The translations under genes were made by a program, and so were the position numbers. From JAHEKD01 sp965204695 (GTDB taxonomy: Bacteria > Pseudomonadota > Gammaproteobacteria > Arenicellales > JAHEKD01): DNA of 64,000 bases. Of this stretch, positions 14,857-24,033 are shown in pieces. Within the stretch, counting starts at the first letter, position 1. Every line of letters starts with the position of its first letter. The DNA lies in NCBI GenBank assembly GCA_965204695.1, contig OZ242007.1, positions 1,426,001-1,490,000 of the forward strand. The letters are read 5' to 3'. The notes beneath the pieces were generated by a model. The model searched no databases and had not been told where the DNA came from. It was given only the letters and a program-made list of their open reading frames with translations.

Positions 14857-15897
14857 TTAGTTCAAACGACCTGAATCATGATTAAGGAGAACCTTTATCG
14901 CTTCTCCATTATTCAACGCGGTAAAACCCTCATTGAAATCTTCAAAATCAAAAACATGAGTAATCACCGGTGAGATATCGATTCCACTTTCGAGCATCGC
15001 CAGACCTTTATGCCAGGTATCGAACATTTCACGGCCATAAATAGTGGTAAAGCGCAAGCTCTTGAAAATGGCCTTGTTAAGGTCCACGGATACTTTGTTA
15101 GCAAACAGACCCAATAAAGCAATTTGTCCACCATTATTCATGGCATCAATCATCTGATCTAAGGCAGATGGCGCACCAGACATTTCAAGTCCAACATCAA
15201 ACCCTTCTTTCATTCCAAGTTCTGACATTAAGTCTTGCATATTGTTAGTCCCAACCTTGAATCCTCTTGTAGCGCCCATCTTTTCAGCAAGCGCCAACCT
15301 GTTTTCGTTCAGGTCTGTGATAACAATATGACGCGCTCCAACATGCCGGCAAATTGCCGCCGACATCAGACCAATCGGTCCAGCACCGCTAATCAAAACA
15401 TCTTCGCCAGTCAGATCAAATTTCAAAGCCGTGTGCACTGCGTTGCCATAAGGGTCAAGTAGTGCGGCAAAATCATCCGGTATGCTATCGGGAATCGGAT
15501 AAACATTGTCAGCTGGGATCACCAGATAATCCGCAAATGCACCCGGACGATTCACCCCGACCCCTTTAGTATTCGGACAATAATGCTTGCGACCCGCACG
15601 ACAGTTACGACAGCTACCACAAACAACATGACCTTCACCGCAAACACGCTGGCCAATGCTAAATTCGTTGACACTGTCACCTAATGCTTCAACGACTCCC
15701 ACGAACTCATGGCCGACGGTCATTGGATATGGAATTGTCGAAGCTGCCCAGGCATCCCAATTAAAGATATGAATATCAGTCCCGCAGATTGCGGTTTTCG
15801 TAATCTTGATCCTGACATCACCCGGCCCTACTTCGGGTACGGGCACCTCTTCGAGAGTGAGACCGGGGGCAGCTTTCTGCTTCACCAACGCACGCAT
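14857..15897 (-). CDS. tdh: L-threonine 3-dehydrogenase
   Basis: 346 residues, zinc-dependent medium-chain dehydrogenase. Catalytic zinc ligands in AICGTDIHIF (C38) and VGHEFVG (His/Glu); structural zinc cysteines in CGSCRNCRAGRKHYC; NAD fold at ISGAGPIGLMSAAICRHVGA. The pattern YPMTVGHEFVG, LDPYGNAVHTAL and TTIYGREMFDTWHKG is typical of Tdh rather than sorbitol dehydrogenase. It oxidises threonine to 2-amino-3-ketobutyrate, the substrate of Kbl encoded 27 bp upstream. Start at ATG 15897 with GAAGGAG. Confidence 0.95.
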   Translation of the reverse strand: MRALVKQKAAPGLTLEEVPVPEVGPGDVRIKITKTAICGTDIHIFNWDAWAASTIPYPMTVGHEFVGVVEALGDSVNEFSIGQRVCGEGHVVCGSCRNCRAGRKHYCPNTKGVGVNRPGAFADYLVIPADNVYPIPDSIPDDFAALLDPYGNAVHTALKFDLTGEDVLISGAGPIGLMSAAICRHVGARHIVITDLNENRLALAEKMGATRGFKVGTNNMQDLMSELGMKEGFDVGLEMSGAPSALDQMIDAMNNGGQIALLGLFANKVSVDLNKAIFKSLRFTTIYGREMFDTWHKGLAMLESGIDISPVITHVFDFEDFNEGFTALNNGEAIKVLLNHDSGRLN

Positions 15898-15924
15898 GTC
15901 TTTCTACTCCTTCATTGAATGCGA

Positions 15925-17115
15925 TTAAATCAATTCGAACGCCTTGCCAACCTCGGTAAACGCGGCGATGGCCTGGTCAATCTGGTCAAAGTCGTGATCC
16001 GCAGACATCTGCGTGCGAATGCGCGCCAAACCCTGGGGCACTACAGGATAGGAAAAAGCGATCACGTAAATGCCTTTGTCTAGTAATGCGTCGGCCACTT
16101 TCGACGCCAACGCCGCGTCGCCAATCATCACTGGTATGATCGGGTGATCACCCTCAACCAGGGTAAACCCAGCTGCGTTCATGCCTTGGCGAAAACGTGC
16201 CGTGTTTGCCCGCAATCGATCCCGCGCTTCGTGACTGGTGGAGGCAATTTCGATTGCCTTGATCACAGCAGCGCATATCGAAGGCGTAACGGCGTTGGAA
16301 AAAAGATACGGGCGCGCGCGTTGACGCAGCAACTCAATAATTTCCTTCGGTCCGGCAACGTAACCTCCCGATGCGCCACCGAGCGCTTTTCCGTAGGTGC
16401 CGGTCAATATTTGCACACGACCTTCAACACCCTTTAATTCTGGTGTTCCAGCACCACGTTCGCCCAGAAAACCTGTCGCATGGCAATCATCAACCATGAC
16501 GGTTGCATCATATTTTTCCGCCAGATCGCACACACTCGACAGGTTAGCGACAATTCCGTCCATTGAGAACACACCATCGGTCACAATCAGGCGCAGGCGG
16601 CAGTCCTGTGCCTGTATTAGTTGTTGTTCGAGATCGACCATATCGTTGTTCGTATAACGCAGACGACGCGCCTTGCACAGGCGGATACCATCGATAATGG
16701 AGGCATGGTTAAGTGCATCCGAAATGATGGCATCGCGATCATCCAACAACGGTTCGAAGATACCCCCATTAGCATCAAAGCAGGACGGAAAAACAATACA
16801 GTCTTCCATATTCAGATACGCAGCGGTCTTCGCTTCCAGCTCCCGATGCAAGTCCTGTGTGCCACAAATAAAGCGTACCGACGCCATACCGAAACCATGA
16901 TGGTCCAGAGCTTGTTTCGCCGCGTCAATCAAACGCGGATCATTGGCGAGACCGAGATAATTATTGGCACACAAATTAAGCACCACCCGGTCACCGTCGG
17001 GACCCGGGGTCAGAATCTGGCTCGATTGTGGAGAATGGAGCACACGCTCGCGTTTCATCGTACCAGCGAATTCAATTTCCTGTAACGTGTTCAGCGCGCC
17101 ATCAATTAGGTTCAC
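15925..17115 (-). CDS. kbl: glycine C-acetyltransferase (2-amino-3-ketobutyrate CoA ligase)
   Basis: 396 residues from a GTG start, PLP-dependent alpha-oxoamine synthase. The PLP lysine lies in TGTYGKALGGASGG, with the pocket residues in DDCHATGFLGERG and the N-terminal ANNYLGLANDPRL. It splits 2-amino-3-ketobutyrate with CoA into glycine and acetyl-CoA, completing the Tdh route. Glycine could feed the glycine/serine and one-carbon pools used by the GcvT-type enzyme. A divergent truncated copy sits at 10041-10301. A TCC-N8-GGAA element lies 8 nt before the start. Confidence 0.95.
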   Translation of the reverse strand: MNLIDGALNTLQEIEFAGTMKRERVLHSPQSSQILTPGPDGDRVVLNLCANNYLGLANDPRLIDAAKQALDHHGFGMASVRFICGTQDLHRELEAKTAAYLNMEDCIVFPSCFDANGGIFEPLLDDRDAIISDALNHASIIDGIRLCKARRLRYTNNDMVDLEQQLIQAQDCRLRLIVTDGVFSMDGIVANLSSVCDLAEKYDATVMVDDCHATGFLGERGAGTPELKGVEGRVQILTGTYGKALGGASGGYVAGPKEIIELLRQRARPYLFSNAVTPSICAAVIKAIEIASTSHEARDRLRANTARFRQGMNAAGFTLVEGDHPIIPVMIGDAALASKVADALLDKGIYVIAFSYPVVPQGLARIRTQMSADHDFDQIDQAIAAFTEVGKAFELI

Positions 17116-17123
17116 AAGATAAT

Positions 17124-17139
17124 ATCCTGTTTACTGGAA
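17124..17139. promoter_or_regulatory. ATCC-N8-GGAA element before kbl
   Basis: ATCC (17124-17127) and GGAA (17136-17139) enclose 8 bp, differing by one base from the TTCC-N8-GGAA sites at 10309 and 17857. It lies at the same distance from kbl as the 10309 site from the kbl fragment. Candidate operator of the neighbouring XRE-cupin regulator. Confidence 0.4.
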
Positions 17140-17206
17140 TTTATGCAATATATTGGACTTTTAGTTTTCGCGCAAGTAAAACTTGAGCTTTACGATGGAA
17201 TAGTTT

Positions 17207-17797
17207 TCAGACGGTGGGCGAGGGTCCGCGATACTGTGAGGGCTGTGCGACCAGCAGCAATGCTTCGGTCTCAGTATCCGAACGGTTGGCGATACTATGC
17301 GGTCGGTCGGCGCGGTAACGCAGTGTATCTCCAGTCTCGGCATCGACGGTTTTGGCGTCAACGGAAATACTCAAACGACCGCGCAGACAGGTCAGGTGCT
17401 CGAAGGTGCCATGCACATGGGCATCGGAATCCAGTTTACCGCCGGGTTGTATGATCAAACGGTACCATTCAACAGGTAAAACCGTACGTCTCGGGCTCAG
17501 CAAGTACAGTTCACACAGACCATCGGCACTGCGACGCATCGGCGTTGAATAGTGATGCAGATGTTCGATCGGATCTTCCTGACGCACCTGCTGATCGAGA
17601 ATGCTCAGATCAAGACCCAGAGCCTGGGTTAATGACCAGACAATGGAAAAGGTGGGATTAGCTGTCCCTCTCTCAATTGCTGACAACATCGATTTAGACA
17701 CGCCAGTCCTCTCAGACAAACGTTCCAGCGTCAGGCCCAATGCTTTGCGGGCTTGCTTGACGTGCTTACCAATATCTGGAGCTACCGAAGACATCAT
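17207..17797 (-). CDS. XRE-family regulator with C-terminal cupin domain
   Basis: 196 residues. Helix-turn-helix at about 10-65 (VKQARKALGLTLERLSERTG, SKSMLSAIERGTANPT), then a cupin barrel at about 105-190 (RLIIQPGGKLDSDAHVHGTF with His ligands, RYRADRPHSIANRSDTETEA). This architecture is common for local regulators of amino-acid and amine catabolism that sense a small metabolite through the cupin. It begins the minus-strand catabolic block and is divergent from threonine synthase, so it probably regulates both, and itself. Either of two adjacent ATG codons could be the start. Confidence 0.9.
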   Translation of the reverse strand: MMSSVAPDIGKHVKQARKALGLTLERLSERTGVSKSMLSAIERGTANPTFSIVWSLTQALGLDLSILDQQVRQEDPIEHLHHYSTPMRRSADGLCELYLLSPRRTVLPVEWYRLIIQPGGKLDSDAHVHGTFEHLTCLRGRLSISVDAKTVDAETGDTLRYRADRPHSIANRSDTETEALLLVAQPSQYRGPSPTV

Positions 17798-17856
17798 AGT
17801 GGAATAGCGTTTATCTGATTGACAATTCGTTTATTTTCTCATATATACTCCGATTT

Positions 17857-17872
17857 TTCCACAATATTGGAA
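17857..17872. promoter_or_regulatory. TTCC-N8-GGAA palindrome between regulator and thrC
   Basis: TTCCA and TGGAA arms (17857-17861, 17868-17872) enclose CAATAT, 13 nt before the threonine synthase start and about 60 bp upstream of the divergent regulator. Best candidate for autoregulation by the XRE-cupin protein, sharing its outer bases with sites at 10309 and 17124. Confidence 0.45.
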
Positions 17873-17885
17873 TAAGTAAATTATT

Positions 17886-19271
17886 ATGGAATATATTAGC
17901 ACTCGGGGTCACTCACCCTCTGTCAGACTGAAAGATTTATTGACTAGCGGCACCGCGGAAGATGGCGGCCTTTATGTTCCTGAATTTTGGCCGACATTAT
18001 CCACCCAGAAGCTCGATGAATTTGCATCAAAACCCTATGGCGAATTAGCTTCAAAACTGCTTGATATCTTTGGCGGCGAAGACTGGGTCGCTGCAGATTT
18101 TTCAAGCAGTATCCGGCACGCATTAAACACTTTTACCATAGATCATCCACCGCTGGAGTGCCTCGATGGACAACTATGGGCGCTTGATCTGTTTCATGGG
18201 CCGACTTGTGCATTCAAGGATTATGCTTTGGCGCCGTTAGCTGAAACCATAGGACGTAAGCTCCATCTTGACAACAGTCAGGCGACGGTTCTTTGTGCAA
18301 CATCAGGTGACACAGGTGCAGCAACCGCCGCTGCATTTGCAGGGCGAGCGCGAACCCGTGCGATCGTTTTGTTCCCAAAAGGAAGAATCTCATCGGTTCA
18401 ACGACGCCAGATGACTACGCTAGGTGCCGAGAATGTTCTCGCCCTGGCAGTTAAAGGCGACTTTGACGATTGCCAGCGACTCGTTAAACAACTATACCGG
18501 ACCGAAAAAGCCATTGAATACGGTTATACGGCTGTCAACTCAATTAATCTCGCACGAATACTGCTACAGACGGCTTATTACATTTACAGCGCTTTTAAGG
18601 TTTATAAGACCACTGGTCATTCAGTCAATTTCATTGTACCGACAGGCAACTTTGGAAATATATTCGCAGGCTATATTGCCAAGCATTTGGGGGCACCCAT
18701 TGCAACGCTTGTTATTACATCGAATGAGAACGATATTCTCCCGCGACTATTTGAAAGCGGGCAGATGTACAAAAACATTACGCAACCGACTATCTCTCCC
18801 AGCATGGATATTCAAATTTCAAGCAATTTCGAGCGAATGTTATGGCTGATAAAAAATCAAAATAGTCAAGCAACACGCCAGCTGCAAGATGAACTTGACA
18901 CGACCAATAGTTATAATCTTTCGAACGCTGAAATGGCTATGCTTCGCCAGCATTTTAAAGCCGTACGATGTAACAAGGAACAAGCACTTGAGACGATGCG
19001 CTGGGCCTGGAAAAAATTCTCCAGGGTAGTCTGCCCACATTCTGCAACCGCATATTTTGCTGCAAACACATTAAGTGATCATTTGGCAGGACCAATACTG
19101 GTCACAGAAACCGCACACCCAGCGAAATTCCCGGAGGCGGTTGTGGCTGCGCTAGGCAATGAGCCCCCGCTCCCAGATACCCTGGCAAATATTCTTTCCG
19201 GTAAAGAACATTTTATTGAAGTCGAGTCCACTGTTGAATCTGTACAAGCCTCAATTGACTCAGCTTTATAA
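17886..19271 (+). CDS. thrC: threonine synthase
   Basis: 461 residues, close to the long bacterial form. N-terminal STRGHSPSVRLKDLLTSGTA EDGGLYVP pattern; the PLP lysine is in the segment LFHGPTCAFKDYALAPLA; the phosphate-binding loop is CATSGDTGAATAAAFAGR; GNFGNIFAGYIAKHLGAPI follows. It makes threonine from O-phosphohomoserine. It is divergent from the tdh/kbl block and is followed 20 bp later by a P-loop protein. Its presence next to threonine-degrading enzymes is unusual for a catabolic island; it may be a second copy beside a chromosomal thrC. The composition is more AT-rich than the block to its left. Confidence 0.93.
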   Translation: MEYISTRGHSPSVRLKDLLTSGTAEDGGLYVPEFWPTLSTQKLDEFASKPYGELASKLLDIFGGEDWVAADFSSSIRHALNTFTIDHPPLECLDGQLWALDLFHGPTCAFKDYALAPLAETIGRKLHLDNSQATVLCATSGDTGAATAAAFAGRARTRAIVLFPKGRISSVQRRQMTTLGAENVLALAVKGDFDDCQRLVKQLYRTEKAIEYGYTAVNSINLARILLQTAYYIYSAFKVYKTTGHSVNFIVPTGNFGNIFAGYIAKHLGAPIATLVITSNENDILPRLFESGQMYKNITQPTISPSMDIQISSNFERMLWLIKNQNSQATRQLQDELDTTNSYNLSNAEMAMLRQHFKAVRCNKEQALETMRWAWKKFSRVVCPHSATAYFAANTLSDHLAGPILVTETAHPAKFPEAVVAALGNEPPLPDTLANILSGKEHFIEVESTVESVQASIDSAL

Positions 19272-19291
19272 TCTAACAACCAAAAATTTCG

Positions 19292-20113
19292 ATGGATACA
19301 ATCACAGTTTTGGAACAACTGGGAAGTAAACCGGTTGACACCTTAATAGTTGGAATGTCAGGCATTGGTAAGTCATGGCTTTCCCGGCAATTAGATGCTA
19401 GTGGCTTTTGGCGATATATCTCGGTCGATGCAAAAATACAATCACAACATCTAGCCGAAGAAATATTTTCCAGGTTCCACAAAGAAGTCGCTGCTGGCCC
19501 GATGATTTCACGACTTTATGCACTCGGTGCATTAAGGCTCGACATTGAGCACCATCATGAAACCCTGGCCCCGTTAACAGCATGGCTGGGCATGCCTGGT
19601 GGTTCTAAGTTTGGTGGCATTCCATTTAAGGAATATACACAACGTCAGAACACACATTTCAAGGCTGAAAGACAGGTAATAGAGGAATTACTAACCATGG
19701 AAAATAACGGGCACCCACTATTGGTTGATACAAGTGGCTCTTTTTGCGAAGTAATATCAATCGATGATCCTATTTTTGCAAGCATACAAAAAAAGTTTCG
19801 AATTATCTCGCTGCGTGAAAGTGATGCCGCTATTAATATGTTAATCAACCGATTTCGTGCACACCCGAAACCCATATACTATCCCCTCGATCTTTTACAA
19901 CAATATTGGAGAAATTTCTTGAGCACCAGGCAACTCAACGAACATGATGTCGTTCCCAATGAGTTTGCAACCTGGGCCTATGAAAAGTTGATTGTCAATC
20001 GCCGAAAAAAATATGCCGCCATAGCCGAGAAGTCCAATTTGTGTATTGAGGCAGACTGCCTCCACCAGGAAATGGCCCGGTTCAGTTTATGTCAACAGCA
20101 GATTAGAAAATGA
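19292..20113 (+). CDS. uncharacterised P-loop NTPase/kinase-like protein
   Basis: 273 residues with a Walker A motif near the N-terminus (IVGMSGIGKSWLSRQLD) followed by YISVDAKIQ, an arrangement like shikimate-kinase or small-molecule kinase folds. Later segments include PLLVDTSGSFCEVISIDDP, a Walker-B-like hydrophobic strand ending in D. Thereafter charged helices and no transmembrane segment. It follows thrC by 20 bp on the same strand and is probably co-transcribed. I do not recognise the family. A role as kinase acting near threonine synthesis is a testable guess from context only. Confidence 0.7.
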   Translation: MDTITVLEQLGSKPVDTLIVGMSGIGKSWLSRQLDASGFWRYISVDAKIQSQHLAEEIFSRFHKEVAAGPMISRLYALGALRLDIEHHHETLAPLTAWLGMPGGSKFGGIPFKEYTQRQNTHFKAERQVIEELLTMENNGHPLLVDTSGSFCEVISIDDPIFASIQKKFRIISLRESDAAINMLINRFRAHPKPIYYPLDLLQQYWRNFLSTRQLNEHDVVPNEFATWAYEKLIVNRRKKYAAIAEKSNLCIEADCLHQEMARFSLCQQQIRK

Positions 20114-20159
20114 CGATAACTTTATCGCTTACCTATTACCTAAACTTTGACTTGAACAA

Positions 20160-20216
20160 CTGAAAACGATGTGTCCGGTACAAACTGTAAACAATGTCTC
20201 CGGAACAGACCCAAGT
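20160..20216. other. possible IS-end remnant
   Basis: A pair of related short words (GTGTCCGGTACAAACTGTAAAC and TGTCTCCGGAACAGACC style repeats, interrupted) precedes the DsbA-like fragment. Repeats like these occur at ends of IS481-type elements, but there is no transposase here and I cannot confirm an element. Confidence 0.25.
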
Positions 20217-20310
20217 AAACAACAATGGCTGCAACGCGGAATACAGGGAGTACCGGCGATTATCTTTAATCAACAGTACCTGATTTCAGACTAAGAAGAA
20301 ACTTTGAGAT
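20217..20310 (+). pseudogene. fragment of a DsbA/FrnE-like gene
   Basis: The plus strand reads QQWLQRGIQGVPAIIFNQQY then LISD and a stop, nearly identical to the C-terminal region of the intact protein at 2759-3403 (QQWLQRGIRGVPAIIINQQY, LISGAQEIETFE). After the stop the homology continues weakly (EETLRF). It is a 3' piece only, in inverted orientation to the intact gene. Confidence 0.82.
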
Positions 20311-20383
20311 TTTACTTCGAAGAAGTACAGGCGTGCCGCTTGATACGACACGCTTTGAAGTTTTACCGGTATGGGTTTTTGGT

Positions 20384-21985
20384 CTAGCTGCTGAACCACC
20401 AACGGTGATAGGATCGGGCACCATCCAAGGTCCAGTTGCTGGCGATGCTGGGGCCATGTTGAACATTTTTTCGCCGTCCCATCACATAGTTACCGAACAA
20501 CGGAGTAACCGTGCCGCCATCGTCCCGGCACAGGGTCATCATTTCAGCATACATTTCGGTGCGCTTGGTCTTATCAAGTTCTTTTTTAGCTAACAATAGT
20601 AGTTCGTTAAATCGTGGGTTTTTCCATCGACTTTCATTCCAGTCCGCTTCGGCCGCATAAGCCAGGGTGAACATCACATCCGGTGTTGGCCTAGCACCCC
20701 ACCCCACCACGCAAAAAGGTTTTACCAACCAGACACTGGACCAATAACCATCGTTGGTCTCACGAACAACTTCAATATTCAAGCCCGCAGCCTTAGCGTG
20801 CTCTGAATACAGAACCGCTAAATCGACGGCTCCTTCAAAAGCAGCATCGGCAGCATGCAATTGTACAGTCAGGTTCTCCATACCGGCCTGCTTGAGATGG
20901 AACTTTGCCTTGTCAGGATCGTATTGACGTTGTTCCAGTTCACTATAAAAGGGCATTGATGAAGCAATTGGATGGTCATTGCCGATAGTGGCGTGCCCAT
21001 AAAAAATCTTCTCAATAATGTCGTCACGATTAATGGCATACTTAAGCGCCAACCTGACATCAACATTGTCAAAAGGAGCAGTATCACAATGCATGGGCAA
21101 GGTATCGTGCTGGGCACTTTCAACACTTTCAATGACTAAGTCCTGATTTCTGGATAACAAATTAATGGTCTTTAGATCAATACCAGCAATGGCATCAACA
21201 TCGCCCGTAATCAAGGCAGTTTGTCGTGCATTGCCGTCATTCAAAGTAATCATCTCAACCGCATCAAAATAAGCACCCTCACGATGCCAGCCGTCATGAC
21301 GCACACATTCGCTTCGAATACCTGGATCGTGATTAAGCAGCTTATAAGGGCCGGTTCCGTCGCCGCTTTGCCAATCGATACCGCCGTCAGGCTTGGCCGG
21401 GCACATCACCAGGTGATAATCGGACAATAAATAAGGTAAATCCGCGTTGCCCGCAATTAATTTAATAATAATGGCGTTATCACCATCTGCCTTGATATCT
21501 TCCACATCCAGGAGCAGGGTTTTTGCCGCTGATGCAGTATCCTCACCCCGATGGTAATTTAATGATGCTATCGCGTCGGCCGAGGTGAACTTTTTGCCGC
21601 TATGAAATACAACATTGTTAGCTAATTCAAAACGCCACTCAGATGCATCGGCAGAGGCTGTCCATGAAGTGGCTAGGTCAGGTCCAAGCTCGTTGGTCTC
21701 AGTAATTTCCGTTAAAAAACTTCTGAACACGTGATTTAACTGAATCATATAGTCAGATGCAGTGGTGCCCGGATCCAGACTGTCAGTGGTATTTCCGTCC
21801 CTCATACCCACTCTGAATGTCCCACCTTTTTGCGGTGTTTGCGCCCATACGTCAGTGGACCACAATGAACTTGCCCCCGCTATCGTCATTCCCGCCGCCA
21901 GAGAGTGCTGAATAAAATTTCTTCTGCTTAACCTCTTGTTTCGGGCTTCATTAAGTAAAACATTAATCAAATCTTTGTCTTTCAT
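20384..21985 (-). CDS. SBP_bac_5-type ABC transporter substrate-binding protein, Tat-exported
   Basis: 533 residues. The N-terminus has a twin-arginine signal (RLSRRNFIQHSLAAGMTIAG, then WAQ cleavage region). The mature part is an extracellular solute-binding family 5 protein of the Dpp/Opp/nickel type (GGTFRVGMRDG, TNNVVFHSGKKFTSADAIAS pattern, DVRLALKYAINRDDII). Such proteins deliver peptides, opines or other amides to ABC permeases. No permease or ATPase genes follow. It leads a same-strand series of hydrolase and oxidase genes, so its ligand may be the substrate of that pathway. Confidence 0.9.
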   Translation of the reverse strand: MKDKDLINVLLNEARNKRLSRRNFIQHSLAAGMTIAGASSLWSTDVWAQTPQKGGTFRVGMRDGNTTDSLDPGTTASDYMIQLNHVFRSFLTEITETNELGPDLATSWTASADASEWRFELANNVVFHSGKKFTSADAIASLNYHRGEDTASAAKTLLLDVEDIKADGDNAIIIKLIAGNADLPYLLSDYHLVMCPAKPDGGIDWQSGDGTGPYKLLNHDPGIRSECVRHDGWHREGAYFDAVEMITLNDGNARQTALITGDVDAIAGIDLKTINLLSRNQDLVIESVESAQHDTLPMHCDTAPFDNVDVRLALKYAINRDDIIEKIFYGHATIGNDHPIASSMPFYSELEQRQYDPDKAKFHLKQAGMENLTVQLHAADAAFEGAVDLAVLYSEHAKAAGLNIEVVRETNDGYWSSVWLVKPFCVVGWGARPTPDVMFTLAYAAEADWNESRWKNPRFNELLLLAKKELDKTKRTEMYAEMMTLCRDDGGTVTPLFGNYVMGRRKNVQHGPSIASNWTLDGARSYHRWWFSS

Positions 21986-22126
21986 TGTAGATTGCTCCTA
22001 AATTAAAGTGTGAACATATAAACTAAATTGATAATCATCAACTTGGGCTTACAGCCTTTTGTGTATTAAGTTAAAAATATCTGTGACCATAATTAGTCTC
22101 CTATCCTAAAATTCGAGTTTCTTAGC

Positions 22127-22621
22127 CTATTGCATTAAAACTAGTAAAGTTACCAACCCCCACAGCGTCATAAAAAAATGTGTTTTCTGGGGAGATTCAT
22201 CACTGGCCCAATATACAAACCACTCACCCGCTATTAAAAAAGCACACCATATGCTGGTGAATCCCAGCAACGAATAAATTGAAATCGCTCGAGCTGTTTC
22301 AACCGACACCTTGCCGACAAACGCCAACAATAAACTTGCAGTCCCCAACCATAATCCGCAACAGACGATAAATTCATAACCAACAAGCAGAACAAAAACT
22401 GTTTTGAATATGGAAGGGTTTTGAATCCGGCGATTAAAGTGCGACTGGTAAATCCCGCCATACAGCGGTGACACGGCCATGGACATCTCCATCACCCGAA
22501 TAACGTAGTCCCGATTGTTATCCGGATGGCGTATATTGCTATAAACACCAATGCTCAACCAGAGTGCCGGAAATAGAACTACTATTGATTGAGTCATGAT
22601 AATTGCCGATTGCAAATCCAT
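22127..22621 (-). CDS. DUF2165-like small integral membrane protein
   Basis: About 164 residues from the ATG at 22621; a TTG four codons earlier is less likely. Four hydrophobic segments (about residues 5-25, 75-95, 105-125 and 145-162), with the end THFFMTLWGLVTLLVLMQ characteristic of DUF2165-type proteins. No catalytic motif. It follows the FAD-oxidase stop with a few bases to spare, so it is in the same transcription unit. Members of this family are often near amine or amino-acid catabolic genes; function unknown. Confidence 0.65.
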   Translation of the reverse strand: MDLQSAIIMTQSIVVLFPALWLSIGVYSNIRHPDNNRDYVIRVMEMSMAVSPLYGGIYQSHFNRRIQNPSIFKTVFVLLVGYEFIVCCGLWLGTASLLLAFVGKVSVETARAISIYSLLGFTSIWCAFLIAGEWFVYWASDESPQKTHFFMTLWGLVTLLVLMQ

Positions 22622-22625
22622 ATTT

Positions 22626-24032
22626 TTAACCAACCATTTCCTCTTTCATGGATTTAATTTCATCAGGGGTCATGTGTTTAATTTTTTCCCATGCCTTGGA
22701 TTTTCCCGGATTTAGCAAGCCATGTGGATCCATGTGTTTCTTCAAAATCAGATGATCAAAATTTGCACTTTTTAAACTGCTATCATCCAGAAAATAAGTA
22801 TGTGGATCAGAAACACCGCAACCATGTTTGCGATAAATATCGATAATTTCATAAAGACGTTTGTCATTTTTATAAAAAACGACGGGCAAATCTAAAGCTG
22901 TCAGTTCACCACCAATGCGCACAAATTCATGGTGCATCATGGCTTCGCAGCCCAACTCATGCTTGAGTGCATCGACCAGATTCGGGTCAATTGGGGTAGG
23001 CAGACGGCATTGCAGATAAGTCACACTCGGATCGACTTTTAACACTCGTAGAGTGGTGTGATTAAATGCAAATTCAAACACATCAGGCAATTTCTTTTCA
23101 GCCATTTGCTGTTCATCCTGGCATAAATCAAGACTACCGTCATAGTCTTCGACAAGTGCTTCGAAAGCATTGATGTGTTGGTGGTCAACCAAAGACAGCA
23201 TAATATCTCTGCCCGGCTTGATCCAGGTTTCCAGTTTGGCGAAATACGGCACAAAACCTGCCGCTGCCGTACAGACTAATTTTCGATGTAAATCATCACG
23301 ATGTCCCAACGCCAGCCCGGCTTCAAAAGCCAGACGATAAGACGGAAACGATGCCATACAATGAATCCAGTCCCGTCGTGGCACGATTTTCAATGTGACT
23401 TCAGTAATGACACCGTTTATGCCCCAGGCATGATGCAAAAGATTGATATCCTCAGCAATGAATTCATGAACTTTAGGCTCTTTTTCCACCGAAAGCGCAA
23501 GCAAACAGCCAATAATTCCCGGATCCCGTAACATGCCGTGTTCAACTGAGCCTATGCCAGTTGACCCGCCGCTGACAAAACCGCCAACCGTTGCAATTCT
23601 CTGGGTGGAGGAAAATATGGCCAGTTCCTTGCCCTCTGCCTGTAATGCCTGATTCAACACATAGAGATTACATCCCGCTTCAGCCCTGACATAATGTTCA
23701 GTAATTTCAAGAATCCGGTTAATGCTGGTCATGTCGATCACCAGACCTCCTTCAAGGGGAACCGCCTGACCATAATTGCCGCTGCCCCGACCGCGCAGAG
23801 TGATTGGAATTTGATAAGTGACGGCCAGTTTAATCACTTGCTTAAGTTGCTCCCGGTCACTGGGCTGAACGATTAAATCGGCGATACAGTGATCCAGCCG
23901 GCGCTTAAGTATGGGGCTGTACCAGTAGAAATCCCTGGACTTAACCCGGCGAATAGTTTCCTGGCGAAAATGAGGAATATCACCAAGTTCTGAAATAAAT
24001 TTTTCCCAGTCGATCTGACGATTAGCTGTCAT
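22626..24032 (-). CDS. FAD-binding oxidoreductase (PCMH/FAD-linked oxidase type)
   Basis: 468 residues. The FAD-binding PCMH domain is clear at about 40-210: DLIVQPSDREQLKQVIKLAV, LRGRGSGNYGQAVPLEGGLV with the pyrophosphate loop, FVSGGSTGIGSVEHGM, and HAWGINGVITEVTLKIVP. The C-terminal cap ends HMDPHGLLNPGKSKAW, as in D-lactate-dehydrogenase/alkyl-DHAP-synthase-like flavoenzymes. Probable oxidation of a hydroxy acid, amine or heterocycle; the substrate is not predictable. Its start is 1 bp from the stop of the amidohydrolase gene, which argues for one operon. Confidence 0.87.
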   Translation of the reverse strand: MTANRQIDWEKFISELGDIPHFRQETIRRVKSRDFYWYSPILKRRLDHCIADLIVQPSDREQLKQVIKLAVTYQIPITLRGRGSGNYGQAVPLEGGLVIDMTSINRILEITEHYVRAEAGCNLYVLNQALQAEGKELAIFSSTQRIATVGGFVSGGSTGIGSVEHGMLRDPGIIGCLLALSVEKEPKVHEFIAEDINLLHHAWGINGVITEVTLKIVPRRDWIHCMASFPSYRLAFEAGLALGHRDDLHRKLVCTAAAGFVPYFAKLETWIKPGRDIMLSLVDHQHINAFEALVEDYDGSLDLCQDEQQMAEKKLPDVFEFAFNHTTLRVLKVDPSVTYLQCRLPTPIDPNLVDALKHELGCEAMMHHEFVRIGGELTALDLPVVFYKNDKRLYEIIDIYRKHGCGVSDPHTYFLDDSSLKSANFDHLILKKHMDPHGLLNPGKSKAWEKIKHMTPDEIKSMKEEMVG

Positions 24033-24033
24033 T

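Noticed and set aside
17798..17885. Threonine attenuator or glycine riboswitch before thrC or kbl
   Set aside because: The intergenic regions are under 100 bp and lack the needed leader peptide or aptamer pairing.
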